35,627 nucleotides of DNA from S34-282 sp034422075 (GCA_034422075.1 DAOUJX010000034.1:1-35627); one strand, 5' to 3'. Shown: positions 15,065-24,172, counted from the first letter of the stretch. Program-made: numbers and translations. Notes: generated from the sequence alone by a model not told the origin.

Positions 15065-16741
15065 ATGGAGCGCTCGCCTGCGAACGACGATAGCCTCCGC
15101 GTCTCCACCACCGGCGACGTCGAAGTTTCCACGTATCTGGAGATTGCGCAGGAGCGCGAAGGGCGCGCTTCGGCGGCAGGCCATGACGCCCTTGGGACGC
15201 GAGCGGCGGAGACCATCGCCATAGTCGACTTCGGCTCGCAGTACAGCCGCCTCATCGCGCGGCGCATCCGCGAACTCAACGTCTACTGCGAATTGCTTCC
15301 CCCCTCCGCCACCAAAGACAGCGTCGCCGGACTCAACCTTAAGGGCATCATCCTATCGGGAGGACCTGCGAGCGTATTCGAGCCCGGCGCGCCACTCGCC
15401 CCCGCCTGGGTATTCGATGCGGGCGTGCCCGTGCTCGGCATCTGCTACGGGATGCAGCTGCTCGCCCACCAGCTTGGCGGGAAGGTGTCGCCCGGGCGCG
15501 AGCGCGAGTACGGGTTTGCCGTCCTACGCCAAGATGGGGAGCCCGCGCCGCTGTTCGATGGCCTGGGCAGGGAACTGCCCGTCTGGATGAGCCACGGCGA
15601 CCGTATCGACGAGATGCCGCCGGGGTTCCGCTCGCTCGCGTACAGCGACAACTCGCCCGTTGCCGCAATGGCCAACGACCAGAGCCTCTACGGCATACAG
15701 TTCCACCCCGAGGTGGCGCACACGCCGCAGGGCGCCGAGATGCTGCGCAACTTTGCCTACAACGTCTGCGCGTGCGGCGGCGATTGGACGCCGGGCAGCT
15801 TCGTGAACGATGCCGTCGCGCGAATCACGGAGCAGGTCGGCGATGGGCATGTCATCTGCGCGCTCTCCGGCGGCGTCGACTCCGCCGTCACTGCGATGCT
15901 CATCCACAAGGCCATCGGCGACCAGCTGACGTGCATCTTCGTCAACAACGGCCTCCTGCGGCGAGAGGAGCCTGAGCGCGTCCGCGCCGTCTTCGAGCGC
16001 CACATGGGGCTGAGATTGCTCTATGTCGATGCCACCGAGCGCTTCCTCAGCGTCCTCAAGGGCGTCACCGACCCCGAGGTCAAGCGCAAGCGAATCGGCA
16101 ACGAGTTCATCGAGGTGTTTGACGAGCAGGCCGCGAGCATCGGACAGGTCGACTTTCTGGCGCAGGGAACGCTCTACCCCGACGTCATCGAAAGCGAGTC
16201 GTCCGAATCGACGGCCTCGCACAAGATAAAGACGCACCACAACGTCGGCGGCCTTCCAAGCCACATGCGCTTGGAATTGGTCGAGCCGCTCCGCTACCTG
16301 TTCAAGGATGAGGTCCGGCTCGTCGGCGAGGAGCTTGGCATGCCTCCCGAGGTGCTCTACCGCCAGCCCTTCCCCGGCCCGGGTCTTGCGATTCGCGTCA
16401 TCGGCGAGGTGACGTTCGAGAAGCTGGAGGCGCTGCGGGCGTGCGACTGGATTGTGATGGACGAAATCAAGCGCGACGGCCTCTACGACCATCTGTGGCA
16501 GTCGTTCGCGGTGCTGACGAATACGCAGACGGTGGGCGTTATGGGCGACCAGCGCACCTACCGCCACGTCGTCGCACTCCGCGCCGTAACGAGCGAGGAT
16601 GCGATGACCGCTGATTGGGCGCGCCTCCCTTACGAAACGCTCGGCCGCATCTCCAATCGCATCGTCAACGAGGTGTCGGAGGTTAACCGCGTCGTCTACG
16701 ACGTCACGTCCAAGCCTCCCGGCACCATCGAGTGGGAGTAA
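15065..16741 (+). CDS. guaA: GMP synthase (glutamine-hydrolysing)
   Basis: Converts XMP to GMP with glutamine and ATP. The 558 residues contain the class I amidotransferase domain (about 50-235) with LGICYGMQLLAHQLGG (nucleophile Cys127) and GIQFHPEVAHT (His214, Glu216), then the PP-loop synthetase domain with ALSGGVDSAVTAML (266-279), YPDVIESE and a C-terminal dimerisation domain ending in the canonical KPPGTIEWE. The family core starts at about residue 50 (ETIAIVDFGSQYSR), so there is an N-terminal extension of about 49 residues; no better in-frame start codon is seen nearer the core, and the promoter position favours 15065. It starts the guaA-purD run. Confidence 0.95.
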   Translation: MERSPANDDSLRVSTTGDVEVSTYLEIAQEREGRASAAGHDALGTRAAETIAIVDFGSQYSRLIARRIRELNVYCELLPPSATKDSVAGLNLKGIILSGGPASVFEPGAPLAPAWVFDAGVPVLGICYGMQLLAHQLGGKVSPGREREYGFAVLRQDGEPAPLFDGLGRELPVWMSHGDRIDEMPPGFRSLAYSDNSPVAAMANDQSLYGIQFHPEVAHTPQGAEMLRNFAYNVCACGGDWTPGSFVNDAVARITEQVGDGHVICALSGGVDSAVTAMLIHKAIGDQLTCIFVNNGLLRREEPERVRAVFERHMGLRLLYVDATERFLSVLKGVTDPEVKRKRIGNEFIEVFDEQAASIGQVDFLAQGTLYPDVIESESSESTASHKIKTHHNVGGLPSHMRLELVEPLRYLFKDEVRLVGEELGMPPEVLYRQPFPGPGLAIRVIGEVTFEKLEALRACDWIVMDEIKRDGLYDHLWQSFAVLTNTQTVGVMGDQRTYRHVVALRAVTSEDAMTADWARLPYETLGRISNRIVNEVSEVNRVVYDVTSKPPGTIEWE

Positions 16742-16750
16742 CCGGAGGCG

Positions 16751-16945
16751 GTGGACGCCGTGGGTGTGTCGGGAATCAATCGAGCAATCGCCATCGCGTT
16801 CGCGCTCGTCGGCGCTGGCCTGCTCATCCTCTCTGTGCCCTACGGGCTGAGTACCACAACCCCCGTCCCTGTGCCTGCGGTCGTGGGTCTTGGCGTCGTT
16901 GCGCTCGGCGTCGCCGTCGCATTGCTGCGGACGGGGCGCAGATAG
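16751..16945 (+). CDS. Small two-helix membrane protein
   Basis: A 64-residue frame with two hydrophobic stretches (about 10-30, INRAIAIAFALVGAGLLIL, and 40-60, VPAVVGLGVVALGVAVALL) and a basic end RTGRR. GGAGG lies just before the GTG at 16751; GTGs at 16760 and 16766 are alternative starts. It fills the gap between guaA and purD, with the purD GTG one base after its stop. A real coupled gene seems likely, but it could also be a spacer; function unknown. Confidence 0.5.
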   Translation: MDAVGVSGINRAIAIAFALVGAGLLILSVPYGLSTTTPVPVPAVVGLGVVALGVAVALLRTGRR

Positions 16946-16946
16946 C

Positions 16947-18209
16947 GTGCGCGTCCTCATCCTCGGCGGCGGCGCGCGGGAGCACGCTATCGCCTGGAAA
17001 TTGGCCCAGAGTCCGCGTCAACCCGAGCTCTTCATCGCGCCAGGCAACTGCGGCGCTTGGCAATACGCTCAGCGCGTAGACGTGCGGGCGGACGATGCCG
17101 CCGGTGTGCTGCAATTTGCCGAGGCACACGCCATGGACCTAACGGTCGTGGGGCCCGAGGCGCCGCTGTTGGCCGGTGTAACGGATGCGCTGCGCGCGCG
17201 AGGCTACGCCGTCATGGGACCAAGCCGCGCCGCATCGCGTATCGAGTGGAGCAAGGCGTTCGCAAAGCAGCTGTTCGCCGACGCCGGCGTCCCGACGGCG
17301 GCCTATGCCACCTTCGATGACCCGGAGGAGGCCATTGCCTACGTGGGCTCGCAGCCGGCGCCTATCGTCGTCAAGGCCGACGGCCTCGCGGCGGGCAAGG
17401 GCGTCGCGGTTGCACAAACGCAAGACGAGGCTGTCCGGGCCATTACGGGCATCATGTCAGACAAGTCGCTTGGCTACGCCGGAGAGCAGGTGGTCGTCGA
17501 GGAGTATCTTGAGGGTGAGGAGGTGAGCGTCTTCTGTTTCACTGATGGCGTCCATGCTTCGCCGCTCGTGTCGGCGCGCGACCACAAGCGAATCTTCGAC
17601 GGCGACCAGGGGCCGAACACCGGCGGCATGGGCGGCTACAGCCCCGTGCCCGAGTGGACATCCGAGTTGGAGCAGCGTGTCTTCGACACGTGCATTAGCC
17701 CGGTGCTCCGAGCGCTCCGTGAGGCAGGCGCGCCCTTCCAGGGAGTACTCTTCTGCGGCCTGATGCTGACCCGTGAAGGCCCGCGCGTTCTCGAGTTCAA
17801 CGCTCGATTCGGCGACCCGGAAGCGCAGCTGCTCCTCCCCCGTCTGGAGACCGATTTGCTCGATGTGCTGCTAGCGGTTGCCGGAGGCGGCGTTGATACG
17901 CTCGACCTGCGCTGGTCGAAGACCGCCACCCTGGGCGTCGTCCTTGCATCCGAGGGCTACCCGGAGTCACCCATTTCGGGAAGACCCATTCACGGCCTTG
18001 ACAGGCTGCCGGACGGCGTGACCGCCTTCTACGCAGGCGTGCACCAGTCTGCGGATTCGCTACTGACTGCGGGCGGGCGTATCGTGACCCTCGTCGGCCA
18101 GGCCCCGACTCTCGCCGAGGCGCACCGCCTGGCCTATGCCGCAGCACAAACCGTCCACTTCGAGGGCGCGCAGTACCGCAGTGACCTCGCGGCGGCATCC
18201 GGCGGATAG
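16947..18209 (+). CDS. purD: Phosphoribosylamine-glycine ligase (GAR synthetase)
   Basis: Second step of purine synthesis: joins glycine to phosphoribosylamine using ATP. The 420 residues start MRVLILGGGAREHAIAWKL, then have VVGPEAPLLAG (68-78), the ATP-grasp domain with IVVKADGLAAGKGV and EEYLEGEEVSVFC, the signature FDGDQGPNTGGMGGYSP, and LEFNARFGDPEAQ with the metal-binding Glu and Asn. The length is normal. The start is the GTG at 16947; the frame is open upstream but overlaps the small membrane protein. It ends four bases before the convergent LLM gene. Confidence 0.96.
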   Translation: MRVLILGGGAREHAIAWKLAQSPRQPELFIAPGNCGAWQYAQRVDVRADDAAGVLQFAEAHAMDLTVVGPEAPLLAGVTDALRARGYAVMGPSRAASRIEWSKAFAKQLFADAGVPTAAYATFDDPEEAIAYVGSQPAPIVVKADGLAAGKGVAVAQTQDEAVRAITGIMSDKSLGYAGEQVVVEEYLEGEEVSVFCFTDGVHASPLVSARDHKRIFDGDQGPNTGGMGGYSPVPEWTSELEQRVFDTCISPVLRALREAGAPFQGVLFCGLMLTREGPRVLEFNARFGDPEAQLLLPRLETDLLDVLLAVAGGGVDTLDLRWSKTATLGVVLASEGYPESPISGRPIHGLDRLPDGVTAFYAGVHQSADSLLTAGGRIVTLVGQAPTLAEAHRLAYAAAQTVHFEGAQYRSDLAAASGG

Positions 18210-18213
18210 GCCC

Positions 18214-19164
18214 CTACACCGCCGGTATCACCTCTTTCGTGAGCGCGTCGATGACCTCGTCTCGGCCTGGGCCGAAGGCGAAGCAGTACATGTGCTCGAC
18301 GCCCTCGCTGGCCAGCTGGTGGAAGCGTTCTATGACCTGCGAGCGCGTGCCCGCGATGGCCGTCTCGTTGCACAGCTCTTCGACGAGCTCGGAGGGCACA
18401 TCATCCGGCTTCTCCGCATTGGCGGGGAACTCGATGCCCGCCGCCGCGAGGCCATCGTCGTAGAAGTGCATCTTTATCCAGCCGAACACGGCCGGCCAGA
18501 CGCGGGCACGGGCTGCGGCGGGGTCGTCGTCGATGGCGACGACGACGTTGTGCATGACCGGGATGTCCGCAACGCTGCGGCCCGCTTTGGACGCGCCTTC
18601 CCCTACCCGCTTGAGCGCTTGCTCGCGGAAGCGCGGGCCGATGCCCGCCAGGAGCATCGCGCCGTCGCCAACCTCACCCGCGACCTGCAGCGCGCGCGGG
18701 CCGCTGCCCGTCACGATGACGTCCGGCGGCGGCGACGCAGGATGCTGGATCCGCCCGTTGGGGTTGTTGCCGAACTCCACCGCCTCGCCGCGCACCAGCG
18801 CGCGGATGCGGATGATGGCGTCGCGGAAGTCGGCCACCTTCGCGGGTGTGGTGCCGAGGTTGAGGATGACGCTGTCGCCCGTGCCCATGGCCAGCTTGCC
18901 CCGCCCCGGCGCCAGCTCTGCCAGCGTATTGGCAACCACCGCCAAGTGGAACGGGTGCCGCGATTTGGGGTTGGTCACCGCGGGATAGAGCCACACATCG
19001 CTCGTCTGCGTTGCCGCAAGCCCGAGCGTCACGTAGGCGTCGTGGCCGTGCTCGAGGTGATCGGCGACGCCAACGCCCGCGAATCCGCGCGACTCCGCGT
19101 CACGGATGAAGGCTACCTGCTCTTGTATGGACTCCCCCATGGGAGCCGCGATGTGGATACGCAA
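18214..19164 (-). CDS. LLM-class flavin-dependent oxidoreductase
   Basis: A 316-residue bacterial-luciferase-like TIM barrel, a family that uses F420 or FMN. Landmarks are RIHIAAPMGESIQEQVAFIRDAESRGFAGVGVADHL (2-37), LAATQTSDVWLYPAVTNPKSRHPFHLA, ANTLAELAPGRGKLAMGTGDS and VIVTGSGPRALQVAGEVGDGAML, as in the mer/LLM group. Substrate and cofactor cannot be told. The start is a TTG at 19164 with a strong AGGAGG eight bases upstream, inside the end of the TRAP permease gene; the four-base gap shows co-transcription, so it may act on the imported substrate. Confidence 0.88.
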   Translation of the reverse strand: MRIHIAAPMGESIQEQVAFIRDAESRGFAGVGVADHLEHGHDAYVTLGLAATQTSDVWLYPAVTNPKSRHPFHLAVVANTLAELAPGRGKLAMGTGDSVILNLGTTPAKVADFRDAIIRIRALVRGEAVEFGNNPNGRIQHPASPPPDVIVTGSGPRALQVAGEVGDGAMLLAGIGPRFREQALKRVGEGASKAGRSVADIPVMHNVVVAIDDDPAAARARVWPAVFGWIKMHFYDDGLAAAGIEFPANAEKPDDVPSELVEELCNETAIAGTRSQVIERFHQLASEGVEHMYCFAFGPGRDEVIDALTKEVIPAV

Positions 19165-19168
19165 CGTC

Positions 19169-21325
19169 TCAGCCTCCTGTAGTCGGGGTGCTTGCTGCGA
19201 CTGGCCTGCCGCGCATGCGGTCAGTCAGGAACAGCCCGCCCGCCAGTGCAAGCGTGGCGAGCGGCGCGATGATAACCCATGTCGCGTTGTCGCGGAGCAG
19301 GCCGTAGAAGAGGGCGGCGCCCACGCCGTAGAAGGCGACGCGCATCGGAATGTTCACGCGCGCTCCAAGCCAGCCCGCACTCGCTGCCTGTATGCCCACC
19401 AGCACTATCGCCGTCGATGCGATCACCAACGCCGTCGCAATGCCGTTGTCCTGTATGCCCGGCAACAGCAACAGGTCGTCGGGCGCGAGCAGGATGAGGA
19501 TGGGGAATATGTAGAAGGGCCACGCCATCCGCACCAGTTGCCACGACACCTGCCCGTAGGTTGAGCCCGATATCGCCGCGCCGACGAGCGCGCTCCCCGC
19601 AACCGGTGGGATGATGAGGCTTAGCGTTCCCATGAAGAACGCGACGAAATGCGAGGTTTGCACGTGGACGCCCAGCTCTGCGAGCACCGGTACGAACGTC
19701 ACGGTCACGAGGAAGTAGATGGCCAAGGTCGGCAGCCCTGCTGCCATGATGACCGACAGCACGATGAGCACCGCGCCCGCGATGGCGATACTGCCGCCGC
19801 TGATTTCGCGGACGATCTCGCCGAACCGCGTCCCCACATCGGTGTGGCTCACCACGTCGGCGATGATGGTGATGATGACGAGGACGAGCGATACCGAGCT
19901 GGCGTAGAACGCCGCGCTCTTGAAGCCTGCCGACCATGCCGACCATCGGCGCTCCACGCGCAGGATGACGCCCAGCATCACCGTCGCCATCACGGCCGCA
20001 ATGACCGCGGGGCGTAGCGTGAAGCCCTGCAGCACCAGCGCAATGATGATGGACACCGGCACGACCGCAATCGCCGCCGAGCGGATGTACATTCCCGATT
20101 GGCTCCGCGTGACGAATGCCAGCAGCACGCTGCCGACCACGCCGAGCAGCACCATCACCGCAGATGACAGGAATACCTCGATGCCGGTGTCGCCAAACAG
20201 CCGCCACGGAAAGATTTCGATGGTCGTGAGGTTCAGGAGGAGCAGGAGCATGGGCAGGAAGATGATGGCGCCCATCTTGGCATAGACGCCTAGCTCCTGC
20301 TCCGCTCGGGGCAGCTCTGCGCGCTCCTCCTCCGTCATCTCTACCCGGCGAATGCGCGTGGGGTTGCTCTTGGCGTGGCCGATGATGTACGCCGCCGTGC
20401 CCAAGTACCACATCGCCGCCGGCACGAGCGACATCCGTATCACTTCGACGTAGCTGATGCCCAGCAGGTCCGACATCACGAATGCGACGACGCCGAGGAT
20501 GGGCGGCGTAATCGCCGACGCATTCGATGCGACGCCCTCGACGCCTGCTGCCTCGTCCGCCCGGTAGCCGCCGCGCACCATTGCGGGGATGGTTATTGGG
20601 CCGGTGACCGCGACGTTGTTGGGCCCTGCGCCGACGAATGAGCCGGCAACGCCCGATGCCACCAACGCGCCTATCGCCGGACCGCCGACGAGACGCCGCG
20701 AGAAGTAGCGCGCCATTCCCGTCACTATCAGACTAGCCCCCGCGGTAGCCAGCACGATGCCCCAGAAGATGAGCAGCCATAGGAAGCGTGACGCCTGGTC
20801 GACCACGCCCTTGTGCTGGAATTGCACCGTGCGCGTCAGCACCTCTTGGACGCTGAATGCCTGCCCGTCAAGGAAGCCCGGCCAAAGGTCGGCGGTGAAG
20901 TGGTAGATGAGGAAGATGATGCCCAAGATCGGCAGCACCCATCCGAACGCGATGCGCGATGCTACTAGTACGAGCAGGAAGATGAACAGGCCTGTGATCA
21001 GGTCGGGGCTGCTGCCGAAAGGAATGCGCTTCCAGAAGTTCTCCCTGTCGTTGAACAGGTAGAACTCCGACACCGCCACGCCGACCAGCAGCACGAGGAC
21101 GCCAATCTTGAGCCAGCGGTTCCGCGTTGGCGTCACCCGCACGACAAAGGCAAGAATCAGGGCAAAGGCGATGTGCGCGTTCTGGAAGCCTTGGAACCCC
21201 GGGTTCCAGCGGAACTGGCCGAAGTTCATTGCGAGCATCGCTGCCAGTGCGAACCAGAACAGGCCGTTGAGCAGCTTATCTAGGACTACGTCCGCAGGGC
21301 TTGCCGCTTGCGTCTCTTCTGCCAT
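19169..21325 (-). CDS. TRAP transporter fused permease (DctQM-type)
   Basis: A 718-residue integral membrane protein combining the small four-helix and large twelve-helix TRAP subunits, as in TAXI-type fused permeases. Hydrophobic segments recur throughout. The DctM-like part has GSFVGAGPNNVAVTGPITIPAMVRGGYRADEAAGVEGVASNASAITPPILGVVAFVMSDLLGISYVEV (about 235-300), the usual PP(I/V)xG substrate-site region, repeated more weakly as SLIIPPVAGSALVGAAIS. Such permeases use an ion gradient and a periplasmic binding protein; none is encoded in the window. Transcribed with the LLM gene. Confidence 0.92.
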   Translation of the reverse strand: MAEETQAASPADVVLDKLLNGLFWFALAAMLAMNFGQFRWNPGFQGFQNAHIAFALILAFVVRVTPTRNRWLKIGVLVLLVGVAVSEFYLFNDRENFWKRIPFGSSPDLITGLFIFLLVLVASRIAFGWVLPILGIIFLIYHFTADLWPGFLDGQAFSVQEVLTRTVQFQHKGVVDQASRFLWLLIFWGIVLATAGASLIVTGMARYFSRRLVGGPAIGALVASGVAGSFVGAGPNNVAVTGPITIPAMVRGGYRADEAAGVEGVASNASAITPPILGVVAFVMSDLLGISYVEVIRMSLVPAAMWYLGTAAYIIGHAKSNPTRIRRVEMTEEERAELPRAEQELGVYAKMGAIIFLPMLLLLLNLTTIEIFPWRLFGDTGIEVFLSSAVMVLLGVVGSVLLAFVTRSQSGMYIRSAAIAVVPVSIIIALVLQGFTLRPAVIAAVMATVMLGVILRVERRWSAWSAGFKSAAFYASSVSLVLVIITIIADVVSHTDVGTRFGEIVREISGGSIAIAGAVLIVLSVIMAAGLPTLAIYFLVTVTFVPVLAELGVHVQTSHFVAFFMGTLSLIIPPVAGSALVGAAISGSTYGQVSWQLVRMAWPFYIFPILILLAPDDLLLLPGIQDNGIATALVIASTAIVLVGIQAASAGWLGARVNIPMRVAFYGVGAALFYGLLRDNATWVIIAPLATLALAGGLFLTDRMRGRPVAASTPTTGG

Positions 21326-21358
21326 GCTGCACCAACCAGCACCGCCGAATGAAGCGGC

Positions 21359-21364
21359 ATTATA
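21359..21364 (-). promoter_or_regulatory. -10 box of the TRAP permease promoter
   Basis: A perfect TATAAT on the minus strand, 33 bases before the TRAP ATG. A weak -35-like TTTGCG lies 16 bases upstream. Unlike several other promoters here, this one leaves a normal leader. Confidence 0.5.
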
Positions 21365-21398
21365 GCGACACCCTCACGCGCGCAAAGAGTGCGCCTCT

Positions 21399-22682
21399 TC
21401 ATGCCGTGGCCTCCACTTCGTGCTTGCGCGGCTCAGAGATGTCCAGCTCACGCAGCGAGCGGCTGAACAGTCCGACCAGCACCATCACGCCCATGACAAT
21501 GCCGCCTCCCAGCGCGAGCGCTATCGGTGTGCCCGTTCCCTCCGCGATGAAGTTCAGCAGCGCGCCTCCCAACGTCGGGAACGTCCATGCCAAGCCGTAG
21601 ACGCTCATGACGCGCCCGCGCAGCGCGTCCGGCACCAGCGTTTGCACCGCCACTTCCGAGCAGATCATGTAGGCGAGCGACGCCAGCCCGACCGCCACTT
21701 GCAGCAGCGCCGCCGACCACAACTGCCGCGTTAGCGCGAACGCGACCAGCGAGACACCGAACAGTAGCCCCCACGCCAGCACCGCGTAGCCTGTGCGGTA
21801 GCGCCGCACCACGGCGGGCGTCGTCAGTACGCCGATGAAGGAGCCGACACCGCCTGATGCCCACAGCACGCTCAGTCCGCGCGAGCTCACGTCCAGCACG
21901 TCTCCTGCGAATGCCGGCAGCACGAATTGGAAGCCGAGGCCGAAGACGGATGTCACGAACAGCGTCGGTATCAGGATGCGAAAGACGCGATGCTGGCCGA
22001 TGGCGCGAATCCCTTCGCCCAGGTCATGCAGCACGGAACGCGGCGGGCGCTCCACGCGGGCCACCGGTCGCACGCGCAAGATCAGGAGCGATGCGGCGAA
22101 GAATCCAGCCGCGCACAATGCGAACGCTCCCCCTGCATCGGGGACGGTGTCGGAGCCGATGATGCCGATGATGAAGCCGCCAAACAGCGGGGCGATGGGC
22201 CGCCCTATCTGCCACGTCATCGCATTCAGCGGCACCGCCCGCGAGAGCAGCGAGCGGTCGGGCAGCAAGTGGGGGAAGAGCGATTGCCTACTCGGCTGGT
22301 CGAAGGACGGCACGGTGCCCATCAGCAGCGCGGTGACCATCAGGTGCCAGAGCACGACGCGGTCGGCGATGGTGAGCGCTGCGACACCGGCCATCGCCAC
22401 CATAGCAAGCAGCTGCGCCGCCATGATGACGCGCCGCTGGTCGAGCCGGTCGGCCAGCACTCCGCCGTACAGCCCGACGGTCACAGGTGGGATGAACAGG
22501 AAAATGCTGACCGATCCGACAGCGCCGGGCGACCCCGTCAACTCGAACGCCACCCATCCGATCGTGAACCACATCAGCTGCAGTGCGGTGACCTGCATCT
22601 GCAGGCCGACCCAGTAGTACCGGAAATCGCGGTACTTCAGGATCGAAAACAGCGCGAACTGGCGGACGGCAGCTCTTAGCAC
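21399..22682 (-). CDS. Major facilitator superfamily transporter, EntS/MFS_3-like
   Basis: A 427-residue polytopic membrane protein with about 12 hydrophobic helices. The cytosolic loop after helix 2 has the MFS motif A, YGGVLADRLDQRRVI (72-86). The opening FSILKYRDFRYYWVGLQ and the motif SFDQPSRQSLFPHLLP are typical of the MFS_3 group that includes enterobactin exporter EntS and macrolide-efflux-like proteins. An exporter of a small molecule is likely; the substrate is unknown. The start is the GTG at 22682, six bases from a TAGACT -10 box. It lies 74 bases upstream of the TRAP start on the same strand but TRAP has its own promoter. Confidence 0.9.
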   Translation of the reverse strand: MLRAAVRQFALFSILKYRDFRYYWVGLQMQVTALQLMWFTIGWVAFELTGSPGAVGSVSIFLFIPPVTVGLYGGVLADRLDQRRVIMAAQLLAMVAMAGVAALTIADRVVLWHLMVTALLMGTVPSFDQPSRQSLFPHLLPDRSLLSRAVPLNAMTWQIGRPIAPLFGGFIIGIIGSDTVPDAGGAFALCAAGFFAASLLILRVRPVARVERPPRSVLHDLGEGIRAIGQHRVFRILIPTLFVTSVFGLGFQFVLPAFAGDVLDVSSRGLSVLWASGGVGSFIGVLTTPAVVRRYRTGYAVLAWGLLFGVSLVAFALTRQLWSAALLQVAVGLASLAYMICSEVAVQTLVPDALRGRVMSVYGLAWTFPTLGGALLNFIAEGTGTPIALALGGGIVMGVMVLVGLFSRSLRELDISEPRKHEVEATA

Positions 22683-22688
22683 CGCCCC

Positions 22689-22694
22689 AGTCTA
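22689..22694 (-). promoter_or_regulatory. -10 box of a probable leaderless MFS promoter
   Basis: TAGACT on the minus strand, six bases before the GTG start at 22682, the same spacing as at dapF and hisZ. No clear -35. Confidence 0.4.
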
Positions 22695-22728
22695 CCGCAG
22701 CGCCTAGTTCACCCCGCCGGAGCGGAGG

Positions 22729-22742
22729 CCCCTTCTCAGGGG
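22729..22742. terminator. Terminator-like hairpin after the M20 gene
   Basis: CCCCT-TCTC-AGGGG, a 5-bp GC stem with a tetraloop, 18 bases past the stop of the M20 gene. No T-run follows, so factor-independent termination is uncertain. Confidence 0.35.
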
Positions 22743-22759
22743 AGAGGCGGAGGGCGCCC

Positions 22760-24133
22760 CTACAGCCCCACCTCTGCCCTGTCGCGCCAGCAGGTGTCGA
22801 TGATGGCGTAGACCAGGGCGCGCGTGACCTTGGCGAGGTCAGGAATGTAGCTCACGCCCATTCCGCCGAAACTCATCCAGTCTGGAGGCGTCGTTGGCAC
22901 GGGCATCGGCATACCGAAGCGGGCGAGAGGGATGCCAAGGTTGCGGATGGCAGAGGCGTCCGTCTGCCCCGCAGTGCGCGTGGCGGCGTGGTGCTCCTTG
23001 CCGTCTTCCGCATACTCCCACGCGCGCATCGACGACTGCACGATCCAGTTCTCGGGGTCGGTCGACGCGCCCGGGTAGGCGGCGTACATCTCCCAGTCCA
23101 GTTCGATATCGGGATTGGCCACGCGTATCTCCTTGATGACCTCGGCGAATTGGTGTTCCACGTTCGCCGGGGTCACACGCGGGTTGACGCGCATGTCGAT
23201 GAAGATCTCCGTCGCCGCCGATGGGAACGCGGGCTTGTGCGGCCAGCCGCCGCGCACGGAGGCGATGGCGCCCTGCGGCGAGCACAACCCCGACGTGTTG
23301 CGCTCCTGGTACTGGGGCAGCCACGCCTCGAGCGCCTGGATGACCCTTGAGGCATGGACGACGGAGTTGCGAAAGCCGCCCGGCAAACCGCGCGTGTAGC
23401 CGGCGTATCCCATGTCGCCCCGCACGGTTACCTTGAACCAGCACAACCCCACCTCCTCCCAAGCGACCGACCAGCCGGGTTTGATGATGATGCCGAAATC
23501 GGCCGTCGTCCCGTGGTTGATCATGTAGGACACGCCGCTGCCAAGGCCGTGGTCCTGCCGCAGGTCGTCGTCCGGCGGCTTGGTAGGCATACCCCCACCG
23601 CACGCTGCCCATATGACGTCGCCCTTGAGCAGGATGCCCGCTGCGGCCACGACGCGTACCGCCTCCCCTATCGCCGTGATCATCCCCTTGGGGTTGGAGG
23701 AGCCGAGCCCGATGACGTCGCCGTTCTCGGCGAGGTAGGCGTCCGGCAGCATCTCCGCGCGAAACTCCGGCCCGGCCCAGGGCAAGTCCTTGTCTGGGTC
23801 AGCCTCGAGGTGGGTGTCGATGGGCGCGTACAGCATGAGCGATGGGCCTTCGCCGGTGCCCGGCAAGCGCCCGATCGCATTCCCCGAATCCTCGTCCACC
23901 GCCTGGTACATTGAGCTCAGGCCGATCTCCTCCATGTGGTCGGCCAACCACTCGGACGCCTCGCGCTCATACCCCGTTGGGCTGTGGATGGCGGTGAGGT
24001 TGAGGTTGAACTCGCGCATCTTCTCCTCGTCGATGAGGCTGAGCGCCGTTTCGAGGGCTGCCTGTGCGTCGGCAGGGAGCGGCACCTTCTTGACGGCTAC
24101 GTCGGTTGGCGCGGATTCGTGGGTGTCGACCAT
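22760..24133 (-). CDS. M20-peptidase-like protein with altered metal ligands
   Basis: A 457-residue cytosolic protein of the M20 (ArgE/DapE/CPG2) fold. Fold landmarks: AIHSPTGYEREASEWLADHMEEIG (48-71), LMLYAPIDTHLEADP (99-113), GLGSSNPKGMITAIGEAV (142-159), the dimerisation lid, and C-terminal TAGQTDASAIRNLGIPLARFGMP. Compared with active M20 enzymes, GHxDT reads APIDT (His to Pro104), the bridging Asp of GxGxxDxKG is Asn147, and the EE pair is replaced by CGGGMP. Loss of several zinc ligands makes ordinary dizinc hydrolysis unlikely. It has a consensus promoter and a strong GGAGGT ribosome site, so it looks expressed. It is divergent from purE. Confidence 0.82.
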   Translation of the reverse strand: MVDTHESAPTDVAVKKVPLPADAQAALETALSLIDEEKMREFNLNLTAIHSPTGYEREASEWLADHMEEIGLSSMYQAVDEDSGNAIGRLPGTGEGPSLMLYAPIDTHLEADPDKDLPWAGPEFRAEMLPDAYLAENGDVIGLGSSNPKGMITAIGEAVRVVAAAGILLKGDVIWAACGGGMPTKPPDDDLRQDHGLGSGVSYMINHGTTADFGIIIKPGWSVAWEEVGLCWFKVTVRGDMGYAGYTRGLPGGFRNSVVHASRVIQALEAWLPQYQERNTSGLCSPQGAIASVRGGWPHKPAFPSAATEIFIDMRVNPRVTPANVEHQFAEVIKEIRVANPDIELDWEMYAAYPGASTDPENWIVQSSMRAWEYAEDGKEHHAATRTAGQTDASAIRNLGIPLARFGMPMPVPTTPPDWMSFGGMGVSYIPDLAKVTRALVYAIIDTCWRDRAEVGL

Positions 24134-24172
24134 GGCGTACCTCCGGACGGGTATAGCGGGCGTTGCGCCGCG

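Noticed and set aside
15524..16960. Long open frame (478 codons) on the minus strand
   Set aside because: It is antisense to guaA and reads as a shadow without any recognisable domain.
18136..19182. Long open frame on the plus strand
   Set aside because: Antisense to the LLM oxidoreductase, which has family motifs and a strong ribosome site.
22729..22742. Strong intrinsic terminator
   Set aside because: Short GC stem without a T-run; kept only as a weak candidate.
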